Below are positions 10,929 to 18,729 of a stretch of 64,000 nucleotides of DNA, one piece after another. The position numbers and the translations under genes were made by a program. Within the stretch, counting starts at the first letter, position 1; each line of letters starts with the position of its first letter. The stretch is from the NCBI RefSeq assembly GCF_000306765.2, contig NC_017941.2:1364001-1428000 (forward strand), given 5' to 3'. The DNA comes from Haloferax mediterranei ATCC 33500 (lineage in GTDB: Archaea > Halobacteriota > Halobacteria > Halobacteriales > Haloferacaceae). The notes beneath the pieces were generated by a model, which searched no databases, was not told the DNA's origin, and saw only the letters and a program-made list of their open reading frames with translations.

Positions 10929-11597
10929 ATGGACATTGTAAGCGACGAGACACAGCGGTTTCTCACGGCCACCGCGCCCGAACACGACGAAGTGCAAGCC
11001 GAGATGGCGGCGTACGCGTCCGAAAACGGATTCCCAATCATCGGTCCCGAAGCGGGTGGCGTCCTCCGGTTTCTTGCCCACCTCAGCGGCGCACGTCGAC
11101 TGTTCGAGTTCGGTTCGGGGTTCGGCTACTCGGCGACCTGGTTCGCCGAGGGAATGGCCGACGACGCCGAGTTAATCTTGACCGAACACGACCCCGACGA
11201 ACTCGACATGGCACGCGACTTCCTCGAACGTGCCGGCCTCGCCGACCGGAGTACCTTCCTCGAAGGCGATGCGCTCGAACTCGTCGAAACCGTCGACGGT
11301 GAGTTCGACCTCGTCCTGTTCGACCACCAGAAACATCGCTACGCCGAGGCGTTCGATATCGTCCGCGACCGTGTCGAAGTCGGCGGACTCGTCGTCGCCG
11401 ACAACGTGATGCGTGGTCCGATTGACTTCGGTGCGTTGACCGACTGGAGCGAGGGGACGGCGAAAGCACTCGACGGAGCGAACGCCGACACCCGCGGTAT
11501 CGCGGCCTACCTCGATGCGGTCCGCGCCGACCCGCGGTACGAGACCATCGTCCTCCCCATCGGGAACGGTCTCGCAGTCAGCACGCGAGTCGAATAA
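10929..11597 (+). CDS. O-methyltransferase, family 3 type
   Basis: SAM-dependent methyltransferase of 222 residues resembling catechol/caffeoyl-CoA O-methyltransferases. The glycine-rich SAM motif is [19 protein letters not shown] near residues 57-75. An acidic residue follows at the end of strand two ([11 protein letters not shown]). The metal/catalytic region is [17 protein letters not shown] and the later strand is [13 protein letters not shown]. The start at 10929 is supported by a TATA-like ACTTTATCC about 25 bases ahead, which would give an almost leaderless mRNA. The methyl acceptor is unknown. It is divergent from the mutase and upstream of the NAC gene. Confidence 0.85.
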   Translation: MDIVSDETQRFLTATAPEHDEVQAEMAAYASENGFPIIGPEAGGVLRFLAHLSGARRLFEFGSGFGYSATWFAEGMADDAELILTEHDPDELDMARDFLERAGLADRSTFLEGDALELVETVDGEFDLVLFDHQKHRYAEAFDIVRDRVEVGGLVVADNVMRGPIDFGALTDWSEGTAKALDGANADTRGIAAYLDAVRADPRYETIVLPIGNGLAVSTRVE

Positions 11598-11671
11598 ATC
11601 GCTCCGCGGGGGTCGGGCGCGCCGCACCGACGTTCGCCACGCTTTTGAGAGCCGCCCCCCACCCTTCAGGT

Positions 11672-12040
11672 ATGTTTGGAGGCGGCGGGATGAACCCGCG
11701 AAAGATGAAGCAGATGATGAAGCAGATGGGTATCGACGTCACCGAGCTTGACGCCGAGGAAGTCGTCATCAAGACGGCCGACGAGGAACTCGTCTTCTCG
11801 GACGCGCAGGTCACGCGCATGGACGCACAAGGCCAGGAAACCTACCAAGTCGTCGGCGAACCCGAGACGCGCGAACTCGGCGCTGGTGACGACGCGGCCG
11901 ACGAGGCTGCTGCCGGAGAAATTCCGGAATCCGACATCGAAATCGTCGCACAGCGTGCTGGCGTCTCGAAGGACGACGCTCGTGAAGCGCTGGAGGCCGA
12001 AGACGGCGACCTCGCCGCGGCCATCGCAAAATTCGAGTGA
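11672..12040 (+). CDS. nac: Nascent polypeptide-associated complex protein (alpha-NAC)
   Basis: Archaeal NAC forms a homodimer at the ribosomal exit tunnel and binds emerging chains. The 122-residue protein has the expected N-terminal Met-rich basic helix ([17 protein letters not shown]), the NAC beta-domain ([20 protein letters not shown]) and, after an acidic linker, a C-terminal UBA domain ([19 protein letters not shown], ending AAAIAKFE). The start is taken at [12 protein letters not shown]; an upstream in-frame codon would add nine residues. The stop overlaps the start of the tRNA methyltransferase gene by four bases (GTGA), so the two are probably co-translated. Confidence 0.95.
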   Translation: MFGGGGMNPRKMKQMMKQMGIDVTELDAEEVVIKTADEELVFSDAQVTRMDAQGQETYQVVGEPETRELGAGDDAADEAAAGEIPESDIEIVAQRAGVSKDDAREALEAEDGDLAAAIAKFE

Positions 12041-12762
12041 TACTCCTCGTCCACGGCGACCGGGAGTATCTCCGTGCGCCCGGTGAAGAACTCCACACCG
12101 ACCTTGGGATGCTGACGGTCCCCGAGGATGTGGAACCGGGCCAAACGCTGGAGACACACATCGGTGAGGACTTCCTCGTCCGCGAACCCCGCGGGCCGGA
12201 CCTCTTCAACCATTTCGAGCGCACCGGTGCGCCGATGATGCCGCGCGACATCGGCCTTATCGTGGGCCACACCGGCATCGCGGCGGGCGAACGCGTCCTC
12301 GACGCAGGAACCGGGACGGGCGTCCTCTCGGCGTATCTCGGCCGACTCGACGTCGACGTGACGACCTTCGAGCGGAAGGCCGACTTCGCCGACGTTGCGC
12401 GCGAGAACATGCGACTCGCGGGCGTCGAAGACCACGTCGATGTCCGAACTGGCGACATCACCGACGAACTCGACGACCTCCGCGAGGCGGACTTCGACGT
12501 GCTCACGCTCGACACCGAAAACGCACCCGAAGTCGTCCGCGAAGCGCCGGACCTCCTCGTGACTGGCGGCTACGTCGCCGTTTACTCGCCGTTCGTCGAA
12601 GGGACGCGCGACACCGTCGAGGCTGCCCGCGAGGCTGGCCTCTCCGACGTAGAGACATTCGAAACAATCCAGCGCCACATGGACTTCGGCGAGCGCGGGT
12701 CGCGCCCGTCGACCGCTGGCGTCGGCCACACCGGCTATCTCGTCTTCGCTCGCAACGAGTAA
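12037..12762 (+). CDS. trmI: tRNA (adenine-N1)-methyltransferase TrmI
   Basis: Methylates N1 of adenines 57/58 in the tRNA T-loop. The 241-residue protein has a short N-terminal beta domain and a Rossmann methyltransferase domain: [19 protein letters not shown] precedes the SAM motif [16 protein letters not shown] near residues 87-102, followed by [15 protein letters not shown] and [14 protein letters not shown]. The GTG start overlaps the NAC stop codon as GTGA, a translational-coupling arrangement. The reading starts [15 protein letters not shown], consistent with family N-termini, so the non-ATG start is credible. Confidence 0.92.
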   Translation: MILLVHGDREYLRAPGEELHTDLGMLTVPEDVEPGQTLETHIGEDFLVREPRGPDLFNHFERTGAPMMPRDIGLIVGHTGIAAGERVLDAGTGTGVLSAYLGRLDVDVTTFERKADFADVARENMRLAGVEDHVDVRTGDITDELDDLREADFDVLTLDTENAPEVVREAPDLLVTGGYVAVYSPFVEGTRDTVEAAREAGLSDVETFETIQRHMDFGERGSRPSTAGVGHTGYLVFARNE

Positions 12763-12788
12763 TTCGTCGGGCTTGCAGGGGTCACACC

Positions 12789-13364
12789 TCACTCGACGCG
12801 GCGAATTACTTCAAATAACTCTTCCCTGAATCGCTCTGGGTCGATGGCTTCGCGGAGCACTGCGGCCGTCTTCTCGTCACCGTCAACGACTTCCCGCGGA
12901 TACGCACCGCCCGTGAGTAGAAATTCGCCGTCGACGGGCGTCACCGCGAGGTAGGCGTCGGCCGCGAGTTCGACGCCGTCGGTCTCGACAGCCGCGTCGT
13001 ACCGGACGACCTCGGCCTCGCCGCCTTCGACGGCGAGCGTCCGCGACCCGGTTCGACGAATATTCGAAAACCCTCGCGTTCGGAGACGCGACTCCAACCC
13101 GGACGTCGCATTCGAGAGGACCAGTTGCGTGAGTGCCTTCGACATCGGGGTCCGAGGTCGAATCACGAGTCGACTGGCGAAAAGAAAGCGCCACGGGCCG
13201 TCATCGCTCGTTGCCACTCGCGTTCGAAGCGTCTCGTCCTCGTACACTACCGTTCTGGCGCGCACCGTGACGAGGCCGAATTGAAACAGTCGGTCGGTCG
13301 ATTCATCGACGCGGACCCACCCCTCAAGCGGGGGAAGCGTCGGTACGGCTGGCGAATCAACCAT
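12789..13364 (-). CDS. Conserved haloarchaeal hypothetical protein
   Basis: A 191-residue soluble protein that I do not recognise. It is rich in beta-strand-forming stretches (LFQFGLVTVRARTVVYED, WRFLFASRLVIRP, RTLAVEGGEAEVVRYDAAV, YLAVTPVDGEFLLTGGAYP). It ends with a helical tail containing REAIDPERFREELFEVIRRVE. There are no cysteines, signal peptide or membrane segment. Its 3' end converges on trmI with a 26-base gap, and it lies upstream of the TFS gene on the same strand (40 bases), so co-transcription with TFS is possible. Codon use is typical of the window, so the gene is probably real. Confidence 0.65.
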   Translation of the reverse strand: MVDSPAVPTLPPLEGWVRVDESTDRLFQFGLVTVRARTVVYEDETLRTRVATSDDGPWRFLFASRLVIRPRTPMSKALTQLVLSNATSGLESRLRTRGFSNIRRTGSRTLAVEGGEAEVVRYDAAVETDGVELAADAYLAVTPVDGEFLLTGGAYPREVVDGDEKTAAVLREAIDPERFREELFEVIRRVE

Positions 13365-13404
13365 GCCACCGTCTACGGATGGAGGGTGGAAAAAGGCGAG
13401 TTGC

Positions 13405-13725
13405 TCAGTGGTCGTCTTCGCGCCACTTGTGGTCGCACTCGACGCAGGTGAAGAAACGCGTCTCGGACTCGTCGGCCGAGCGAATCTGCTTCATCTCGTA
13501 GCGCGCCACGTCGTGCTCACACTTCGGACAGATGGCCGTCGTCGTCGGACCGATTTCGGCGTTGTCGACGTCGGACATGTCGACAACTTCGCTCGACTCC
13601 TGGCCCTCGGTGGTGACCATCGCTTTTTCTTTCTCGCTGTCGCGTGCTTTCTCGTGCCCGTTCGGGCAGACCCAGACACCGTCCTCCGGCGTCATCAGGG
13701 ACCCGCATTCGTCGCAGAACTCCAT
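13405..13725 (-). CDS. tfs: Transcription factor S (TFIIS-like RNA cleavage factor)
   Basis: Stimulates the intrinsic RNA-cleavage activity of archaeal RNA polymerase to rescue backtracked complexes. At 106 residues it has the two-ribbon layout of archaeal TFS/Rpb9. The N-terminal ribbon uses C4, C7 and C20 with H24 nearby (CPNGHE). An acidic linker follows. The C-terminal ribbon uses C66, C69, C94 and C97. The catalytic acidic pair at the hairpin tip is present as D85-E86 in QIRSADESETR. The intact DE pair argues for an active cleavage factor rather than an inhibitory TFS4-type paralogue. Confidence 0.95.
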   Translation of the reverse strand: MEFCDECGSLMTPEDGVWVCPNGHEKARDSEKEKAMVTTEGQESSEVVDMSDVDNAEIGPTTTAICPKCEHDVARYEMKQIRSADESETRFFTCVECDHKWREDDH

Positions 13726-13827
13726 GATAGTACGTCCTACCGCTTGGAAGACTTAAACGCCTGGGTTACGCCGCGGGAATTCGCAGGCTACTCGGACGCG
13801 AGTTACCAAAAACGGGCCGAGAGACGC

Positions 13828-14085
13828 TCAGGCGTCGCCATCGGACTGCCTCGGTTCGCCGACCGCCTCGATGGGCATCGCGTTGTTGAGTTCGTAATAG
13901 AGGTCGGTCGCGTCAGCGAACTCACTGGGCAAACAGTTCCGAACCATCTCACCGAGGTCGGCGTTCCCGTCGGCCATGAGGACCGTCACGCCGTCGAGCG
14001 CCGCCGCAGCATCGTGGCGTGTGAGTGGATACGAGAGGTCTTCGAGAACGGACTCGACGCGGCTCAATTTGATGGTTTTCTCCAT
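13828..14085 (-). CDS. Small conserved haloarchaeal protein (DUF5789-like)
   Basis: The 85-residue protein resembles a small haloarchaeal family that I remember as DUF5789. It has an N-terminal helix (KLSRVESVLEDLSYPLTRHDAAAAL), a short strand (VTVLMADGNADLGEMV) and a Cys-Pro containing turn (NCLPSEFADATDLYYELNN). The acidic tail has no evident motif. No enzymatic residues are obvious and no function is known. The layout, a helix ending in YP plus a hydrophobic strand, suggests a small DNA- or protein-binding domain, which is only a guess. The AT-rich sequence just upstream (TTATTAATTG around 14089) could hold its promoter. Confidence 0.6.
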   Translation of the reverse strand: MEKTIKLSRVESVLEDLSYPLTRHDAAAALDGVTVLMADGNADLGEMVRNCLPSEFADATDLYYELNNAMPIEAVGEPRQSDGDA

Positions 14086-14231
14086 GATTATTAATTGCCT
14101 TTAGAGCACTTAGCAGTAGCAGGACGCGTGCTAACACAGGAATTGCAGCTCTCGGTTCGGCTCGCCCGGCGCGAGAAACGACCGCGAAGAAGGAAGTCTA
14201 GACTGTATACTACGTGCAGTCTCGGACTGCG

Positions 14232-15005
14232 TTACTCGAAGTCTGGGTCGCGATCTTCGACGAAGGCGTTCATCCCCTCGCGCTGGTCATGCGTACCGAA
14301 CAGACCGCTCCAAACCCGAGTCTCGTAGTCGAGTGCGGCGTCTCGCGGAGCCTCGTGGGACATGTTGAGAGCCGCTTTCGCCCCCGAAAGGGCGTGTCGC
14401 GGCTTCGACGCGAGGTCCGACGTGAGGTCATCGACGTGCGAGTCGAGTTGGTCGTGTGCGACGACTTCGCCGACGATTCCGTACTCGTGGGCGTCGCTCG
14501 CGTCGATGCGCTCGCCGAAGAAGATGAGTCGGCGCGCGACTTCGTCGCCGACGAGTGCGGGCAGACGGACGCTTCCACCCCAACCCGGCATGATTCCGAG
14601 GTCGATTTCGGTCTGTCCGAGGAGCGCGCGCTCGGAGGCGACTCGAAGGTCGCAGGCGAGTGCGAACTCCATGCCGCCGCCGAAGGCGTAGCCGTTGATG
14701 GCTGCGACAGTCGGTGCGGGGAACTCTTCGAGTCGCGAGGCGATACGGTGACCCTGCTCTGCGTACTTCTGTGCCGCGGGCGTCCCGATATCTTTCATGT
14801 AGCTGATGTCAGCACCCGCGATGAAGGCCTTGTCACCGGCTCCGGTGAGCACGAGCACCCGCGCCTCCTCCGATTCGGCCTCGTCGAGGGCCTCTTCGAG
14901 CGCGTCGAGCGTATCTTTGTTCAGCGCGTTCATGTGGTCCGGTCGGTCGATGGTAATCGTCGCTACGTCGCCGTCCCAATCGAGTCGGAGCGTGTCCCAG
15001 CTCAT
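14232..15005 (-). CDS. Enoyl-CoA hydratase/isomerase (crotonase family)
   Basis: Crotonase-fold enzyme of 257 residues, most likely hydrating 2-enoyl-CoA in beta-oxidation. The two oxyanion-hole segments are visible: KAFIAGADISYMKDI near residues 60-75 and INGYAFGGGMEFALACDLR near 100-118. The region QTEIDLGIMPGWGGSVRLP holds the expected active-site loop. The start at 15005 gives MSWDTLRLDWDGDVATITI, the classical first strand; the longer open frame upstream runs antisense to the next gene's promoter. Together with the acyl-CoA dehydrogenases and 3-hydroxyacyl-CoA dehydrogenase in this window it would supply most of a beta-oxidation cycle. Confidence 0.92.
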   Translation of the reverse strand: MSWDTLRLDWDGDVATITIDRPDHMNALNKDTLDALEEALDEAESEEARVLVLTGAGDKAFIAGADISYMKDIGTPAAQKYAEQGHRIASRLEEFPAPTVAAINGYAFGGGMEFALACDLRVASERALLGQTEIDLGIMPGWGGSVRLPALVGDEVARRLIFFGERIDASDAHEYGIVGEVVAHDQLDSHVDDLTSDLASKPRHALSGAKAALNMSHEAPRDAALDYETRVWSGLFGTHDQREGMNAFVEDRDPDFE

Positions 15006-15105
15006 ATCCGAGCCGACGCGAGGCACAGGGATAATAATTAACGTTCGCCGATTCCGCTGGAGAATCCAGAACAACGTTATACCACCTCCGTCGAATCGTC
15101 CGAGT

Positions 15106-15606
15106 ATGACGCTCTCCGACGAGGCGAAAGAACGACTCGCCGACATCGTCCGCCTCCAACCCACGAAGAACAAAGCGCTACAGAACCGATGGGACCTCGA
15201 AAGCGGAAGCGAGGTCCACCAATACCTCGAATCAGAGCTGAAAGACTACTACTACCGCGACGACAACAGCCTCATCCGCGCGACGGCCGAAGCGGCGGAA
15301 CTCGTCGGCGTCGACCCCGGTGTCGAGGGGGACGGGGAGGAAGAATCAGTTCCGAGCGTCATTCGCGTTCCGGCACTCGAAGCCCGCGTGTTCGAAGTCG
15401 TCGCCGGACCCGACGACCGCTCCGAGAGCGTCGTCAGCGTCCTCAACAAACTCCGTGAGGAGTTCGACATCGACCCCGACGTGGACGACGTTCGTCGTGC
15501 GCTCCAGAGCCTCCGTCGGAAGGGTGTTATCGAAGTCATCTACCGAACCGTCCCGACGTTCCACCTCGCAGTCGAACGCGACGAAGTTGACGTAGAGGTC
15601 GTCTAG
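15106..15606 (+). CDS. Haloarchaeal DUF5797-like putative regulator
   Basis: A 166-residue soluble protein. The N-terminal half (EAKERLADIVRLQPTKNKAL, then GSEVHQYLESELKDYYYRDD) and the C-terminal half (VSVLNKLREEFDIDPDVDDV, RRALQSLRRKGVIEVIYRT) both look like winged-helix or helix-turn-helix modules. I recall a haloarchaeal family of this description as DUF5797; the assignment is from memory. The PTKNKALQNRW segment is typical of the 'which rule applies to which locus' winged helices in halophiles. The ligand and targets are unknown. It is divergent from the enoyl-CoA hydratase gene with about 100 bases between the starts, so it could regulate that gene. Confidence 0.65.
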   Translation: MTLSDEAKERLADIVRLQPTKNKALQNRWDLESGSEVHQYLESELKDYYYRDDNSLIRATAEAAELVGVDPGVEGDGEEESVPSVIRVPALEARVFEVVAGPDDRSESVVSVLNKLREEFDIDPDVDDVRRALQSLRRKGVIEVIYRTVPTFHLAVERDEVDVEVV

Positions 15607-15658
15607 CTTCGAAGATGGCGTTCGACTCGTCTAGCTTCGAAGACCACGTCCAGCACGT

Positions 15659-16252
15659 CTACCGTTCGAAGACCAGCCCGTAGTGGTACGGTGGGATATC
15701 GAACTGCTGGTTCACCGTACCGTCGATTGCGCCTTCGACTATCGCTTTTGTCTCCTCGAGGGTGAGTCGCAGGTCGGTCGGCGGGCCGCGGGGTTCGCCG
15801 TCGATTGTGGTCGTCTCCCGGGGCAGGTCTCGCCAGTTGACGACGACCAGTCGCCCGCCTTCCGCGAGGACGGAGGCGATTTCTCTCACGAACGCGTCGT
15901 GGTCTTCGATTCCGTGGAACGCGTTGGCAATCAGTGCGACATCGACCGGTTCGGGGACGTGCTCGGAGAGCGACCGGGCGTCGCCGTGTCTCGTGACGAC
16001 GTTGTCGATTTCCTGCTGGTCGGCGAGATGGTCGAGTTCCACGAGAAGTGACGCATCGAGGTCGACCGCGTACACCGGAGCGGGTTCGACGATGCGCGCC
16101 GCGGGCAGCGCGAAATACCCGTTCCCGCTTCCGATTTCGACGAGGCGGTCACCCGCGGAGAGTCCGAGTCGGCGAAGCGTTTCACCAGGTGTCGGCCAGA
16201 GTTTCCCCCACCAGTCCCAGTCCGGGAGGCTCGTGTTCTGAAACCGTTCCAT
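15659..16252 (-). CDS. Class I SAM-dependent methyltransferase
   Basis: A 197-residue Rossmann-fold methyltransferase. The SAM motif reads LVEIGSGNGYFALPAARIV near residues 35-53. Next come an acidic strand-two end (VYAVDLDASLLVELD), VVTRHGDARSL, and a strand-four segment VDVALIANAFHGIEDHDAF. The closing strand GGRLVVVNWRD is followed by a substrate-cap-like tail. The acceptor is not identifiable. It converges on the 15106-15606 gene and stands by itself. A tandem copy of GACTCGTCTAGCTTCGAAGA-like sequence lies around 15590-15660, between the two 3' ends. Confidence 0.8.
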   Translation of the reverse strand: MERFQNTSLPDWDWWGKLWPTPGETLRRLGLSAGDRLVEIGSGNGYFALPAARIVEPAPVYAVDLDASLLVELDHLADQQEIDNVVTRHGDARSLSEHVPEPVDVALIANAFHGIEDHDAFVREIASVLAEGGRLVVVNWRDLPRETTTIDGEPRGPPTDLRLTLEETKAIVEGAIDGTVNQQFDIPPYHYGLVFER

Positions 16253-16309
16253 GGGAGAAATGAGGACAGAACGGTCTTAGCGGTTCTCACTTCACCGGCG
16301 GAATTGTGG

Positions 16310-17293
16310 CTACCGCGATTCGTGTGCGGACTCTCCGACTCGCTCTCTGACGCGCTCGCGGCGGTCGTCCAGTATCCGTCGCACCCTTTTCCCCGGCCCA
16401 CCTTCGATGGGCCATCCCTTCATCCGCCACGCTGGCGGTTCCGGCTCGAACGACGGGCACGAATGAGCGCACTCGCGTTGGCTCTGGTAACAGTCCTTTG
16501 CGACACAGCGCGGGACGAGCGCCATGCCGCGGCGGTCGAGTTCGAAGTGCCGACAGTCGGGTCGCATCGTATCGACGTAGCTTCGCCAGCCGCGGTCGTA
16601 CGCGCGCTCCGCGAGGACGAGTCGCCGCCGGGCGTCGTCCGAGTCCGGCGTGAGTTTGCTCGGATGCCACAGCACCTCCGTCGAGCCGTCGCCGACGGCG
16701 AGGATACCGACTTCGACCGGTAAATCCTCCAACAGCGCGGGTTCGACCCGACGGCCGGTGGCCTCGGTCGCGACCCAGACCTCGTCGGCAAGCGCCCGCG
16801 ACACGTCGTGTTCCAACTGGTCGGCGAGGGCGCGCGCGGCGCTCACATCGAGGTTCGGCTTGTTCTCGATGGCGACGATTCGTTCGACCCAATCTGGGTA
16901 CGGGGTGATGCGCCGGTACTCGACGCGGTTGCGCGACCCGCGACGCTTCTCGACCAACCCCCGGCCCGCCGCCCGGTGGACGACCGGGACGACGTGTCGC
17001 CACGGAAAGTCCGGTTCGGGGATGGCGTCGCGGTACCACGCCCACTCGGCGGGGGCGTGGCGCACGACGCGCAGGAGGTCGGAGTCGAATCCGTCCGTCG
17101 AGAGGGCGTGACGGACGGCGAACGCCTCGGGGTCGACCTCGACGACGACTGTATCCCACCGACGCTCGCGGGTTCCGAGTTGTCGGGCGATGATTGCGGG
17201 GCGCGGGCCGTCCGGGTGCCACGCGCGTTCTGCCCAGCGACAAACCCGTAGCTCGAAGGCGAACTCCGGGTCGCGGTCGGCGGTGTCGCTCAC
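16310..17293 (-). CDS. DUF5787-like protein; candidate PD-(D/E)XK nuclease with Cys cluster
   Basis: A 327-residue haloarchaeal protein that I remember as DUF5787, with no assigned function. Residues 128-162 read like a PD-(D/E)XK nuclease core: D134 and E137 precede a hydrophobic strand ending in E143-N144-K145, then a helix containing DQLEHDV at about 158-164, comparable to the QLxxY helix of RecB-family enzymes. The C-terminal part carries cysteines at 247, 263, 268, 275 and 279, an arrangement seen in Fe-S-containing Cas4/AddB-like nucleases. A winged-helix-like stretch (about 96-128) precedes the core. The tail is very Arg-rich. The nuclease idea is my inference; DNA repair would be the first guess. 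Confidence 0.6.
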   Translation of the reverse strand: MSDTADRDPEFAFELRVCRWAERAWHPDGPRPAIIARQLGTRERRWDTVVVEVDPEAFAVRHALSTDGFDSDLLRVVRHAPAEWAWYRDAIPEPDFPWRHVVPVVHRAAGRGLVEKRRGSRNRVEYRRITPYPDWVERIVAIENKPNLDVSAARALADQLEHDVSRALADEVWVATEATGRRVEPALLEDLPVEVGILAVGDGSTEVLWHPSKLTPDSDDARRRLVLAERAYDRGWRSYVDTMRPDCRHFELDRRGMALVPRCVAKDCYQSQRECAHSCPSFEPEPPAWRMKGWPIEGGPGKRVRRILDDRRERVRERVGESAHESR

Positions 17294-17434
17294 GGCGGGG
17301 AGTCGGCGTGGGTCACCGAAGGCGTTTCGGTCGGTGGCGCGGTAGCGGTTAGAGAAGTGTGTTGGCGACGAGAGGAACGAGTACTGTCGCTCTCGGTGGG
17401 GTAGAACACCGGCGTCGGTCGAAACCGACCGCCG

Positions 17435-17890
17435 CTACTTCAAGTACTTGTGTTCCCCTTCGTTCGTCTCGGCGACTTCGTCGAGGAACTGGTGTGCCTG
17501 CTCGAAAATCTCACGCGGACCGTCCTGCGTGATGGTGTTGATTGCCTGCTCGTAGTCGCGCCACTGGAGGTCGCGATGCTCGGTCGAAAGCTCTGCGGAT
17601 GCCTCGAACGAGCGAGCGATAAACAGGTGAACCGTCTTGTGAATTGTCGTGCCATTCGCCTCGAAGACGTAGTCGTAGTCTTCGCGGAAGCCATCGATGA
17701 GGCGGAAATCGGAGATTCCGGCCTCCTCTTTGACTTCTCTGATTGCCGTTTGCTGAAGCTCCTCGTCCCCTTCGACCCCGCCTTTCGGGAACTCCCAGTC
17801 CCCGGGACGGCTCTTCAGGAGTAGATACTCCCTCCGGCCGCGGGTGTCGCGGAAGAGAATGGCTCCAGCACTGACCGCTTCGACTGCCAT
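17435..17890 (-). CDS. Nudix hydrolase, Ap4A hydrolase type
   Basis: Hydrolyses a nucleoside diphosphate linked to another group, most likely diadenosine tetraphosphate. The 151-residue protein contains a perfect Nudix box at residues 37-59: G37, E43, R51-E52, E55-E56 and G58. It is preceded by the AGAILFRDTRGRREYLLLK strand pair and the DWEFPKG segment typical of bis(5'-nucleosyl)-tetraphosphatases. The protein is not fused to another domain. A short inverted repeat (GGTCGAAACCGACC near 17417-17430) follows the stop and could be a terminator hairpin. Confidence 0.9.
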   Translation of the reverse strand: MAVEAVSAGAILFRDTRGRREYLLLKSRPGDWEFPKGGVEGDEELQQTAIREVKEEAGISDFRLIDGFREDYDYVFEANGTTIHKTVHLFIARSFEASAELSTEHRDLQWRDYEQAINTITQDGPREIFEQAHQFLDEVAETNEGEHKYLK

Positions 17891-18069
17891 TACCCGAAAT
17901 AAATGTGCCGCCCTTTAAGAGGGTATCGGAGGCTGTACCGTGTTGACACGGTTATTCGCTCGGGTTTACCCGTGACAAGGTGTAATTCCCGAGTTCGTGT
18001 AGATACATTCCCGAGCCCGTGTAGATGCGCTTTTACCGTCGGAGCAACCAACAAGGAGTAGTACCCAGC

Positions 18070-18399
18070 ATGACCTTCGTCACGAAACTTACCTTCCAAA
18101 GTGGGGATAAGGCGGTCCTCGACAGGCTCGTCGGGGACCTCAAGGAGTTCGTCGAACGAAAAGGAGCCGAATGCCGCGGCCCGCACGCCGACCAGCCGAA
18201 ACAAGTGAGCGTCCCGCAGTATCGGACGCTCCAACCCGGCAATCAGTTCTCATCGTGGTCGTACCCCGTCTTCACGCGCCGACTCGAAATCCACGGGGCC
18301 GACCATATCGCTCGCGAAGTCGGCCACAAAGAGTTCCCCGACAGCGTCCACGTCGAAATCGAAGTCGAACAGAAGAAACCGCTCGGTCACCGTCGCTAA
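18070..18399 (+). CDS. Stand-alone uS10-like ribosomal-fold protein
   Basis: The 109-residue protein resembles ribosomal protein uS10 (S10/mL48 fold): strand FVTKLTFQSGDKAVLDRLVG, helix with LKEFVERKGAECRGPH, then the Pro/Gln-rich hairpin KQVSVPQYRTLQPG and closing strand YPVFTRRLEIHG. The true uS10 gene of haloarchaea sits beside elongation factor 1A, which is not here, so this is a paralogue with an unknown role. The Pro-rich tip that contacts 16S rRNA in uS10 is altered. The ATG at 18070 lies close behind an AT-richer upstream region. Confidence 0.7.
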   Translation: MTFVTKLTFQSGDKAVLDRLVGDLKEFVERKGAECRGPHADQPKQVSVPQYRTLQPGNQFSSWSYPVFTRRLEIHGADHIAREVGHKEFPDSVHVEIEVEQKKPLGHRR

Positions 18400-18465
18400 C
18401 GACTGGTAACCGGTCAAAAATAGACGCAGGTCTTCTTTCGTTTTCAGGACAGGCGACGAAGGCGC

Positions 18466-18729
18466 TCAGCCCTCAGGGCCGAGCACTTCGACGAGTTCGC
18501 CGGTCCCGACGTGCGAGTCCGTGTCGAACGACGTGACCTTTAGTCGGACTTTGTCTTCGACTGCGGCGTCCTTTCCATCCGCAACACGGATAGTGGAGTC
18601 GCCGACGCGAATCGAGAGTCCACTGCCGTTGCGTTCGCTAACGAAGGCAGTGATGACCTCGTCGGCTTCGAACTCGGGCGTCGCAGTACGGAACGTCCAG
18701 CCCGCGAGGAGTTTGTCGAGACGGCTCAT
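18466..18729 (-). CDS. Small OB-fold/TRAM-like protein
   Basis: An 87-residue protein. After a short N-terminal helix (MSRLDKLLAGW) it shows a run of five beta strands reminiscent of a TRAM/OB-fold domain: EVITAFVSERNGSGLSIRVG, STIRVADG, VRLKVTSFDTD and TGELVEVL. TRAM-like small proteins bind RNA in archaea, but this assignment rests on strand pattern only. Its start codon overlaps the stop of the NhaC antiporter gene by four bases (18726-18729), so it is translated from the same mRNA. Why a possible nucleic-acid-binding protein would be coupled to a cation antiporter is unclear. Confidence 0.6.
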   Translation of the reverse strand: MSRLDKLLAGWTFRTATPEFEADEVITAFVSERNGSGLSIRVGDSTIRVADGKDAAVEDKVRLKVTSFDTDSHVGTGELVEVLGPEG

